Assembly (NCBI GenBank): GCA_026770025.1
Contig: JAMXDE010000015.1
Span: 1 to 64,000 of the forward strand
Direction of reading: 5' to 3'
Length of the DNA: 64,000 nt
Source: Craspedostauros australis
Taxonomy: Eukaryota; Bacillariophyta; Bacillariophyceae; Mastogloiales; Achnanthaceae
In this document: positions 55,942 through 64,000 of the stretch, piece by piece
Layout of the letters: every line of letters begins with the position of its first letter
Numbering within the stretch: position 1 is the first letter of the stretch
The notes under the pieces: model-generated
Databases searched by the model: none
Told to the model about the DNA's origin: nothing
Seen by the model: only the letters and a program-made list of their open reading frames with translations
Program-made: the position numbers and the translations under genes

Positions 55942-56731
55942 TGTTGGAAATCCGGGGTATAGATATAGTCTAATGCTTATTAAACTGTACCGTTTTAGAA
56001 CTGTGAGAACAACACACTCATTTCTCAAACCGTCGACTCGTTTGCCCATGATGATGCTGGTGGCCTCCTGTAGTTGCCCCCTCACAATCATCATTACAGA
56101 CTCTCTCCGTCATGCACATTTCATTGCTCATGTCAAGTGCATTTCATCATGCTTGCCTGTTGAGATAGCCGTCTACACTCCTGAGGTGCATGCATGCCGA
56201 TGCTTGATTCACTCTCTTCTCATCAGGCATCCATCACTCATTCAGTACACTCTTCCGTGTTGTTCACTCACTCTTCTCACATGTTCACCGACAATCACAC
56301 TTGCTCAGAACATGGAGTTCTGGCACGATCAGTCCAGTCCTTCGATGCTGTTCCAGTCCGCGCTTTGTTCTCCTTCGCTGGTTCTCTGTCGGTCACGTAA
56401 TCATGTTCTGGGTTCCGAGCGACTCAACCGTGATAGCGTTTTCGCATAGATGTTTCAAGTTAACCGGTCATCCCTCATGCTTGGAACACTTCGGTGTTCC
56501 AGTCTCCCTTTCACATCCATCGTTCGCCATGCCAGTTCGTCAATCCCCTCAAACCATGTCTCACGATTAGTCTGTCCGTCGTCCGTCATACTCTTGACAC
56601 ACAGAGGAGGAGGTCCACAATAGACTTGGGAGTGTGTCCGACTTTGTTAGATCGGTGAGTCTAATTTTGGTATTATGGGAGGTGCGGCAATCTAGGATAA
56701 TACGACATAGTCGCACCCTCGATTCCTGACA
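55942..56731 (-). repeat. Downstream LTR of copia E (790 bp)
   Basis: The minus strand begins TGTCAGGAATCGAGGG, includes ATTGCCGCACCTCCCAT, and ends CCCCGGATTTCCAACA. It is shorter than the C LTR and diverged from it in the middle. Confidence 0.85.
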
Positions 56732-56802
56732 CCCTTCCATTGTCGCATCGACATCATACCATAGACTCCACACTCCATCACTCTCTTGCACCACCATCCC
56801 TC

Positions 56803-59800
56803 TCACTCTTCTCGGTCCACTGCTGACCGAGGCTGGATGATATCTCCCTTGTGTCTGTCATAGATCTTCTTCTTCGTGTTCTTGGTGAAGCCGTCAGCGA
56901 TGTTGTCCTCTGAACGTACGAACCGGGCTCTAGCCTCTCTGTTCGCAATCAGCTCTTGGATGAAGTGATGTCGGATATCGATGTGTCTGGTTCTGGCCGA
57001 TGTGGATGGGTTGGAAGCGATGAAGATTGCTCCCACGTTGTCGACCATCACATCTGTTGGCCTGTGTACCTCCAACCCAATGTCACTCATCAATTGCGTC
57101 AGGAAGCGGATCTCCTTGCCTGCTTCCGACAGTGCAACGTACTCTGCCTCCGTTGAGCTCAGCGTCACGCTGCGTTGTGCCTTCGATCTCCAGATGATAG
57201 GCACTCCTTGTAGTAGGACGAGGTGTCCTCCCACACTGATGCGATTGTCCTTGTCACCGGCGAACTCGCTGTCGGTGTACACCACAATCTTCCATGCATC
57301 GTTCTCCAATGGACTCGGTCTCATCTTCAGACCGTACTCTCTCGTATCCGACACGAACTTCATGACTCTCAGCATTTCCTTGTATGCTGCGGCCGTTGGT
57401 CCATCCAACACCTTGGTCAGTTCTCGCACTGCATTGGCGATGTCGGGTCGTGAGTGTTTCACCAGGTACAACAGCATCCCCACTCCGCTTTGGTAGTTGC
57501 TGTGTCGCTGCTTGTCGACCTTTGGTGAGTCACTCTCTCTCTGGATGCCTTGTCCTGGCGTCCCTGGTGTTCCGTATCGTTGCAGCTTCATCACATTGTC
57601 CTTGAAAGTGTTGACAATGTTGTTGATGATGTGCGGTTGGTTCACCCAGCAATTGGTCTCGTTGTGGTTGAAGTTGATCTTGCAACTGAGATAGTCTTCG
57701 AGATCTTCCTCCACCTTGATACCGAATCGCTTTGCCTTGATGTCCCCCATGAGGTTCTTCAGCTCCTGTTCATCCCCGATGCACAGGCAGTTGTCGACGT
57801 AGGTTCCGATCAGTAGCATTCTCCCTTCCTGATTCCGAATCAGGAGGCATGGATCCACCTTGCTCTGTCTGAATCCCATTTCGATCAGGATATCGACCAG
57901 CTTCTTGTTCCACTGCCTGGCGCTCTGCACGAGCCCATAGATCGTCTTCTTGAGCAGCAAGCGTTCATCGGCCTCATGCCTCATGCCTTTCGGGCATTGC
58001 ATGTAGATCTCCTCTTCGAGATCCCCATGCAAGAACGCTGTCTCGAAGTCGATGATGATGCAGTCCATTCGAAGAAGCATCTTTATGGTTAGCATCACTC
58101 GGTAGGTGGCGTCGTGGATCACCGGTGCATGATGTGCTGAGAAGTCGACTCCTGCAATCTGGGAATACCCACATGCAACCAGTCGGGCGCGGAACACGCC
58201 GTTCCTCTTCTCCTTGAACACCCATTTGGTCTTCACGCATCGTCGATCGTCTGGCATCTCGCTCTTCTTGATCTTCTGCCATACTCCTCTTCTGGCCATG
58301 TCGGTGAATTCCTTGTTGATAGCTCCACGCCACTTCTCTCTCTTCTCAGGATTAGCATGATCCCAGCACTCCTCGAACGTCGTTGGATCCAACATCACAG
58401 CCGTGTTGGCTTGTTCGGACCACTCACCATTCCGTTCGTTCTCAACATCCTGACTCGCAGCAATGAAGTCGATAAGTCTCATCCTCCCTTGGGTAGTATC
58501 GATCATCATGCTGGCGACGTTCCTGTTGAACATCGACCCATCTGTATGGAAGCTGGGTCCTCCAGTAGCCGCGGGGACTATCATCGTCTCCTGCGCAGTG
58601 TCATAGCCATCCTCATCCCCTGATGCTGATGCTTCGCCTGCCTCCGATTCCGAATCTGATTCTGATTCTCGTTCCCTCTCCTCTTGGGGAATCGGAGAGT
58701 TTTTGTAGCCTGCCAGGCCACTCACCATCCTCGGTACGCGCGCCAATGGTCTCACGGGAGTGCGTGCAGTCGATCGCTCAACAGCCGAATCGATCCGCCC
58801 CGCACGGTCATTGTCCCTTCCGGTTTCATCGCCCTTATCATTGTTCGATGGTTCTTCCCCTTGGGCAGGTAGCAAGTCATCTTGCTCTTGAGCGGTGTCG
58901 TCTGTGTCTCTCATTGTGTGTCCAGCTCTTCCGCTCCTCTCTGCGATGCCGATCTTCGCCTTCCTCGCGATATTCGAGCTTCGCCCCCAAGTCACTCTCT
59001 TTCTCTGGAAAGCATCTCCAGTGTCAGAGTCGTCGTCTTCCAGATCATGTATCATCGATCTGTTGGCATTCTCAACACCCTTGAACTGCCCATACGACTG
59101 GTTCATCCATGTCACGTCTCGCGTGATTAGGATCCTTGCCGTTGCGAGGTTCATCATTCGGTATACACCGCTCGCATGTGATTGTCCGTATCCGACGAAC
59201 ATAGCAGGCTTGGACCGATCGTCGAGCTTCGCCTTGATCACTCGGCCGCCGATGAACACCATGCCAACCTCGCCGAACAAACGCAGTCCGTCCACGTATG
59301 TGGGTGTCTGCCCATTGAATAGTACGCAAGCCGGTTCTCTCGACTTCGTTCCAATGATGTTCTCAAGTTGCGTTGCTGTTCTTGCTGCTTCAGCCCATAG
59401 CTTTCCTCGTAGGTGCTTTGGTAGGTGGGTCTGATTGAGCATCGCCCTGACTTTTCCGTATAGCACAGCGAACTTTCGTTCCACGCGACCATTCTGCTGT
59501 GGAGTTGAAGCTGCCGTGTATTCGAACGTCGGGCCGAATCCCTCCTTGAGTAGCTGCGCCTCTGCGCTGTAGTTCTCGCCTGCGTTGTCACATCTGATAT
59601 TCTTGACAGTCATGTTCTGATTCGCCTTGAGCCATCTCAAGAGCGACATCATCTTCGATCCCACTTCACTCTTCTCTTTGATGAAGTAGCTCCAGCAGTA
59701 GTCGCTGTAGTCGTCAATGATCAGGAGCCAGAATTTTCCGCGACCAAAACTGTACGTCTGGACACTGGAGGTATCCATGAACAGCCGTTCGCCAACTCTG

Positions 59801-60837
59801 TTCGCCTTCGGCTGTGACATTTTCGACAAACACTTTTGTCGAGATTTGTCGATGGCGCAGTCCTCACATGGATTCATTCGTCCTATGACATTCCATCCGT
59901 ACCGCGCAGCAGTGCGCGAGATAGTGTAAGTGTCAACGTGGCCTAACATTTTATGGATTTGATTGATGTCGACCGCCTTGCCGGTGGACACACCAATGTT
60001 TGCCATCTCATGTTCGGCTGGGACCGCCACCATGTTCACGCCGGAAACGAATCCGCTGTGAGTCGCCATGATACGGTCGAAACGGATGCGCAGTCCGTTC
60101 TTCTCGAGAGCCATCACCACACCCTTGTTGCTGATGTCGAATATGCTTTCGAGTGCCTTCGTGATGCTCAGGAGATTGACCCAAAGCTTGGGAACAAACT
60201 TGACCGCCTTGAGGATGATGATGACCTCCGAGCCATCCTTCTGCATCACCTTCATGCGTTTGTCGCCCACCTTCGTTGCTTTGAGGTAACGTCCGCTTCC
60301 CACCTTCACTGCGAAGCTCGCGAGGCGCACGTTGGTCATGCCCTCGTCGCTGTTGGTGAGATGGCACGATGCTCCCGAGTCGCCAAGCCAGGTGTTTGCC
60401 TCGTGGCGATCTGGCGCGATGGTCTTCTTGCGTTCGCCTGCGTCATACATGTCGCCGATCACCATGGCTAGCTCATGCGCATGGTTGTATCCGTAGATGG
60501 GCAACTCGTCGAACATGTGCCCGTCGCGCACGCCGTTATCAGATGGATGGTGAATCCAGAGCAGGCGATCCGCGGCCATGGCGCTCATACGCGAGATCAG
60601 GTTCTTCGGGAGTGGCGGGAGACGATTCTCCTCAAGCAAATCGTTGATGTCGATTGCCTTGCTCGCCACGTCGTATGCTCCGATCACGCCGATGGTCATC
60701 AGCATGAAGTACACACTTCGCACCTCCATGCGGTTCTCGTCGATGCCTTGGTATGCCTCCATCGCGTCATAGCAGATGAGCGAGAGGTCGGAACGAACAT
60801 CATTCGCAGGCATCACGTTGGACAGCGAGCGTCTCAC
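56803..60837 (-). CDS. Copia E pol: protease, integrase, RT, RNase H
   Basis: This open frame of about 1344 residues enters from the D insertion point, so its true start is not in the window (the first listed codon is GTG). The protease motif WLGDSGASCHLTNSD is near residue 150. The GAG-pre-integrase part (HKMLGHVDTYTI, CEDCAID) is near 300. The integrase core runs about 340-480 (GERLFMDTSS, IRCDNAGENY, TPQQNGRVERKFA). After a Ser/Asp/Glu-rich linker, RT occupies about 850-1050 (IDFETAFLHGDLEEEIYMQCPKG). RNase H is about 1180-1330 (VVYTDSEFAGDKDNRISVGG, TLSSTEAEYVALS, VDNVGAIFIA). It would provide the enzymes for the C/E family and could be the source that moved C. Confidence 0.85.
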   Translation of the reverse strand: MRRSLSNVMPANDVRSDLSLICYDAMEAYQGIDENRMEVRSVYFMLMTIGVIGAYDVASKAIDINDLLEENRLPPLPKNLISRMSAMAADRLLWIHHPSDNGVRDGHMFDELPIYGYNHAHELAMVIGDMYDAGERKKTIAPDRHEANTWLGDSGASCHLTNSDEGMTNVRLASFAVKVGSGRYLKATKVGDKRMKVMQKDGSEVIIILKAVKFVPKLWVNLLSITKALESIFDISNKGVVMALEKNGLRIRFDRIMATHSGFVSGVNMVAVPAEHEMANIGVSTGKAVDINQIHKMLGHVDTYTISRTAARYGWNVIGRMNPCEDCAIDKSRQKCLSKMSQPKANRVGERLFMDTSSVQTYSFGRGKFWLLIIDDYSDYCWSYFIKEKSEVGSKMMSLLRWLKANQNMTVKNIRCDNAGENYSAEAQLLKEGFGPTFEYTAASTPQQNGRVERKFAVLYGKVRAMLNQTHLPKHLRGKLWAEAARTATQLENIIGTKSREPACVLFNGQTPTYVDGLRLFGEVGMVFIGGRVIKAKLDDRSKPAMFVGYGQSHASGVYRMMNLATARILITRDVTWMNQSYGQFKGVENANRSMIHDLEDDDSDTGDAFQRKRVTWGRSSNIARKAKIGIAERSGRAGHTMRDTDDTAQEQDDLLPAQGEEPSNNDKGDETGRDNDRAGRIDSAVERSTARTPVRPLARVPRMVSGLAGYKNSPIPQEERERESESDSESEAGEASASGDEDGYDTAQETMIVPAATGGPSFHTDGSMFNRNVASMMIDTTQGRMRLIDFIAASQDVENERNGEWSEQANTAVMLDPTTFEECWDHANPEKREKWRGAINKEFTDMARRGVWQKIKKSEMPDDRRCVKTKWVFKEKRNGVFRARLVACGYSQIAGVDFSAHHAPVIHDATYRVMLTIKMLLRMDCIIIDFETAFLHGDLEEEIYMQCPKGMRHEADERLLLKKTIYGLVQSARQWNKKLVDILIEMGFRQSKVDPCLLIRNQEGRMLLIGTYVDNCLCIGDEQELKNLMGDIKAKRFGIKVEEDLEDYLSCKINFNHNETNCWVNQPHIINNIVNTFKDNVMKLQRYGTPGTPGQGIQRESDSPKVDKQRHSNYQSGVGMLLYLVKHSRPDIANAVRELTKVLDGPTAAAYKEMLRVMKFVSDTREYGLKMRPSPLENDAWKIVVYTDSEFAGDKDNRISVGGHLVLLQGVPIIWRSKAQRSVTLSSTEAEYVALSEAGKEIRFLTQLMSDIGLEVHRPTDVMVDNVGAIFIASNPSTSARTRHIDIRHHFIQELIANREARARFVRSEDNIADGFTKNTKKKIYDRHKGDIIQPRSAVDREE

Positions 60838-60841
60838 TGCA

Positions 60842-61641
60842 TGTCGAGATGTACATGTGAGTATATGTCAAGATGTACGTGTATATGTGCATCGTTCACC
60901 CGTTATTCTCTCATACGCACTTGGACGGTATAACTACATTCGTGTCGATAGTATACTGTGATTCGTCAGAATTACAGGGGAAATGGAACACACGAAAAGG
61001 GGCAAGATTTCTGGAAGGAAATTTGCAAATGACGATTTCTGAGAGAATTGGAAGATCGTCCGTCCATCCATCAATGGTACCAAGAGAATCTCGAGGTACT
61101 TCCCAACTAAACCTCAGATGACGATATCATCTGACAGACCACTGCATCACCAATGGAACGTGACATCTGGAGAGCAGAAGGACACCTACTGACGTCGACA
61201 GGATGTCATCATGTCACCACGTCGACATCTGTCTCCAACTCAGAGCAGGAGGCAAAGATCCAATGACCGAAGGACATCAGCATCATGGATACAGAAGGTG
61301 AACTTCAAATGGCGAGTACTCATGGAGTAGGAGCCAGTACTGAATGAACGAAGTGTCGAATGCGGAGTACGTATCGAATACGGAGTATCGTGCGCGAGGA
61401 GCACACGATGTTGAGAGAGAGAGAGAGAGAATACAGAGAGGAGCGAGAGAGTATCTCGCGTACCGACTCATAGTCGGAGACTGAATCTACGAAACAGATT
61501 GAAGCACCGAGAGCATCGGGCAAGAGAACGGGCGTACACCAAGAGGATTGGAGTAGCCAAGTAATGAAATAGCAAACAGACGACTATCAACCAACACCAT
61601 CTTCCACGATCGTAGGTTACCGTGAGCGGAACTTGCCAACA
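60842..61641 (+). repeat. Upstream LTR of copia D (800 bp)
   Basis: It has TG...CA termini. It contains a (GA)n run near 61414-61430. It is closely similar to 4280-5066 and less so to 29550-30353. Confidence 0.88.
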
Positions 61642-61723
61642 CGTTTATAAACGATAGATCAGGGCGAGCCCGCGGATCGGATCGTGCGAGGAAGACGAAC
61701 ATCATTCAAGAGCAACAGGCTGA

Positions 61724-64000
61724 ATGAGCGAGGAAGAGGAATTGAGAGACATCCCTCTGTCCCAACTGGCTATCAAGCAAGAAGAAGGTGCGAGTGAGAC
61801 TCCACCACGAGAAGAGAAGGAAGCAGCCGCGGCTACTGTCCTATCAGGCGCAGACGCAAGCGCGATCGACGAGACCGAAGAAGAACGGTCTGCAAGACTA
61901 CATCGCGAGGAGGAGAGCATTCTCAAGGCGAGCAAGCAAGAGGAGACTGGTGTGACGAAGAGCATTCGCACAGCCAAACGAAGTGGTAAAAGTGAGACAC
62001 CACCAGGAGGAGAATTTGTGACGAAAACAATCTCCGCGCAACAACAGGCGAAAACCGAAAAAGTGACAACACAGAAACAGACAGAAATCAAGGGCGCGAG
62101 CGCACCAACAACGAAACAACGAATCAACATGGCGACATCAGCCAACGTGAACAAGCGACGCATCAAGGCGCCGATGTTCAGCGGTGAACAGGAAGACTAC
62201 AGCGCATGGGAGTCCCAAGCGAAGGCATACGCTCGTGCACAGAAGACGAGAGACGTGATGTTGGGCAAGACCAAGGTGCCAACAATGAGCGAGATCGCGG
62301 CAGCCGCTGGTGAAGCCAAGGAAGCGATGGAAGAGATCTACGAGCTGGGATGCGATTGCTTCAGCGATCTGATCCTCATGATGGATGCAGAGAAAGGAAA
62401 AGGCAAGCAGGCCATCCAGTACATCAACCAGTGCATCTCCGACGACTACCCCGAAGGAGACGCACACGCAGCGTGGAACGTTCTCGCGGAGAAGTTCCGA
62501 CCATCCGACGCGGTGACGAAGATCAAACTCAAGCGCCAATTCAACAACGAAAAGATGAAAAGAGACACGGACCCCGACATCTACATTACGCAACTCGAGA
62601 GTCTACGATCGCGTCTCCACGATGTCAAGTACGAAATCACGGACGAGGAAATGATCATGCAAATCCTCAGCACGGTGAGCAACGAGTACAGAACTCACAT
62701 CGTGAACTTCCAACACCAACTCACGTTCAATCCGGAACTGGTTACCATCAACACGATCAGAGGAGTGCTCCGTACTGCATACGCCACTCACAGAGGAGGC
62801 AAGGCATACGTCGACGACTTCCAAGACAGTAACACGAAGAGCAACGACACCGGCTTCACAAGCACCGGTAACTTCAAGGGTACTTGTCACAACTGTGGCG
62901 TGTATGGTCATAGATCCGCCGATTGTCCAGAACGCAAGAAATCGAACAACAAGAAAAACAACAACAACAAGATGAACGGAAAGCGCAACAAGGGAAGCGG
63001 CTTCAAGGGCAAATGCAACTACTGCGGCATCTTTGGACACCGCGAGGCAGAGTGCCGAAAGAAGAAGTTCAACGAGAACAAGAAGAACAACGAACAAGCC
63101 AACGCGGCTACGGAAGGACACGACAAGAGCGGGCACGAGATGGTGCTCTCAGCAAAGGACTTGCCGCTCTGCATGTTGGTGTCCGACGACTACATCGAAG
63201 ACTCCTTCTTCGATAACTTCGAATGCGTCGGAAGTGACGACGAAGTACAGGACGATGAGATCGTCCCGGAGTGGCTCAGCGAGGAGCCAATCATCCACGA
63301 GGTGGATCCAAGACGCGAGGTGAGCTACGAATGCTGCTTCAACGCGCACGACCTGATCGGTTCATACGGCGACGAAGCCGAGATGGACAGCGAGGCCATC
63401 GATAGTGACATCGAAGAGGCAATGAGCGAAGACGCCGACGAGAACGGCGCAGACGAAGACGCCGACGAGAACGGCGCAGACGAAGACGCCGACGATAATG
63501 GCGCAGATGAAGACGACGACGACACCATCAGTGACGGGGCGAACCGCGGCGAAGCGCCGCCGCCCGCAGCAATGCGAAACGAGAGAACGGGCATCTTCGA
63601 TGAAGAGGACAGCGACAAAGCTGAGAACCATACGAACGATGCATTCAACCCCTACGAGGTCGTCGTCTACCCAATTCGAATCCAATTCCCACCGGAGCCG
63701 AATCCCAGAAGAGTCGAAGACATCTACCGACTCCAGACCTTCCCGGAACCAACAATCACTGCAAAACGAATGCAGAAGCAGCTCATCTACGACGCGGTCC
63801 TAACAGCTGCATTGCCGATGTTCCCAGGGTTCGTGAACGAACCATTGCGATACATCTGGGTGAACATGGTAAGCACCATCCTATCGGATAACTTCAAGTC
63901 GATTGAAGAGATCCTCGCAAACGCAGCCATCCTCAACCGGCTACTGCAAGCAAACGAAGAGGATGAACTCTCTGAACTGGACTTGCACTACGTGCTCGGA
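61724..64000 (+). CDS. Copia D gag, open to the window end
   Basis: ATG at 61724 opens 759 codons without a stop to the window edge (MSEEEELRDIPLSQLAIK). The order is an acidic leader, a Gag core (KAPMFSGEQEDYSAWESQAKAYARA from about residue 148), and two C-X2-C-X4-H-X4-C knuckles, CHNCGVYGHRSADC near 62885-62925 and CNYCGIFGHREAEC near 63012-63053. An acidic region with a tandem repeat EDADENGAD follows (63428-63520). Next is a compact region of about 110 residues (YPIRIQFPPEPNPRR ... AAILNRLLQAN, about 63665-63950) that I cannot assign, and then DLHYVLG, which aligns again with the copia A Gag (DLHYILG). Confidence 0.83.
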   Translation, partial: MSEEEELRDIPLSQLAIKQEEGASETPPREEKEAAAATVLSGADASAIDETEEERSARLHREEESILKASKQEETGVTKSIRTAKRSGKSETPPGGEFVTKTISAQQQAKTEKVTTQKQTEIKGASAPTTKQRINMATSANVNKRRIKAPMFSGEQEDYSAWESQAKAYARAQKTRDVMLGKTKVPTMSEIAAAAGEAKEAMEEIYELGCDCFSDLILMMDAEKGKGKQAIQYINQCISDDYPEGDAHAAWNVLAEKFRPSDAVTKIKLKRQFNNEKMKRDTDPDIYITQLESLRSRLHDVKYEITDEEMIMQILSTVSNEYRTHIVNFQHQLTFNPELVTINTIRGVLRTAYATHRGGKAYVDDFQDSNTKSNDTGFTSTGNFKGTCHNCGVYGHRSADCPERKKSNNKKNNNNKMNGKRNKGSGFKGKCNYCGIFGHREAECRKKKFNENKKNNEQANAATEGHDKSGHEMVLSAKDLPLCMLVSDDYIEDSFFDNFECVGSDDEVQDDEIVPEWLSEEPIIHEVDPRREVSYECCFNAHDLIGSYGDEAEMDSEAIDSDIEEAMSEDADENGADEDADENGADEDADDNGADEDDDDTISDGANRGEAPPPAAMRNERTGIFDEEDSDKAENHTNDAFNPYEVVVYPIRIQFPPEPNPRRVEDIYRLQTFPEPTITAKRMQKQLIYDAVLTAALPMFPGFVNEPLRYIWVNMVSTILSDNFKSIEEILANAAILNRLLQANEEDELSELDLHYVLG
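63428..63520 (+). repeat. 27-bp coding tandem repeat in copia D gag
   Basis: The unit GAAGACGCCGACGAGAACGG plus CGCAGAC occurs three times (63428, 63455, 63482), with a partial fourth. It encodes EDADENGAD and extends the acidic tail. Confidence 0.88.

Larger units (their letters stand above)
55942..60841 (-). mobile_element. Copia E: Ty1/copia LTR element, cut by insertion of copia D
   Basis: This minus-strand element has its downstream LTR at 55942-56731 (TGTCAGGAATCG...GGATTTCCAACA, the same ends as copia C). The purine tract CAATGGAAGGG precedes it. One long pol frame follows to 60841, where copia D begins. The gag portion and upstream LTR must lie beyond D, outside this window. The part visible here looks whole apart from the D insertion. 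Age cannot be judged because only one LTR is present. C and E are clearly one family. Confidence 0.85.
60842..64000 (+). mobile_element. Copia D: Ty1/copia LTR element, left part only
   Basis: This plus-strand element of the same family as copia A is inserted into copia E in the opposite orientation. The upstream LTR is 60842-61641 (TGTCGAGATGTAC...GCCAACA). The five bases before it, CTGCA (60837-60841), are the likely target duplication, to be matched beyond the window. The leader begins with CGTTTATAAACG and the Gag frame is open from 61724 to the window end. It looks whole as far as it can be seen. Confidence 0.85.

Overview
This window looks like a repeat-rich, gene-poor stretch of a eukaryotic nuclear genome. 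The mix of several unrelated Ty1/copia lineages, an APE-type LINE with its own RNase H, and one ankyrin/coiled-coil/BTB gene fits a microalga. A diatom is my best guess, because the copia elements resemble the CoDi-type elements known from diatoms. That is inference: no rRNA, organelle or housekeeping gene is present to fix the taxon.

Layout. 1-1389: nothing recognised. 1390-3562: a long inverted-repeat (foldback) DNA element with no visible transposase. 3563-4279: nothing firm. 4280-30353: a three-deep nest of LTR elements. Copia A (minus strand; LTRs 4280-5066 and 29550-30353) is interrupted in its gag leader by copia B (minus strand, 10535-29196, flanked by CACTT). The upstream LTR of B is itself interrupted by copia C (plus strand, 22260-29079, flanked by TGGATC). 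30354-35990: a 5'-truncated LINE (endonuclease, reverse transcriptase, RNase H) that begins exactly at the edge of A. 36011-36107: an LTR relic of the C/E family. 36108-38058: mostly unassigned. 38059-40977 (minus): the only host-like gene, with twelve ankyrin repeats, a coiled coil and a BTB-like domain, split by an in-frame TAA. 41281-45385: unassigned intergenic DNA. 45391-54479: copia F (minus strand, flanked by ATGGA), which carries a 361-bp palindromic tRNA-like mini-element at 47484-47844 flanked by CCTCA. 54480-55941: a tRNA-like sequence, an LTR relic of the A/D family and a pair of small palindromes. 55942-60841: copia E (minus strand, same family as C), cut off by copia D (plus strand, same family as A), which starts at 60842 and runs past the window end.

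By eye, B, C and F have nearly identical LTR pairs (about 1, 1 and 3 differences), so they inserted recently. The two LTRs of A belong to different subtypes and A lacks a target duplication, which suggests recombination between copies. The most unusual items are the palindromic tRNA-like mini-element, the long post-RNase H extension of B, the membrane-like segments in the F Gag, and the recent mobility of C despite its decayed interior. All identifications are by reading motifs; no database search was possible.
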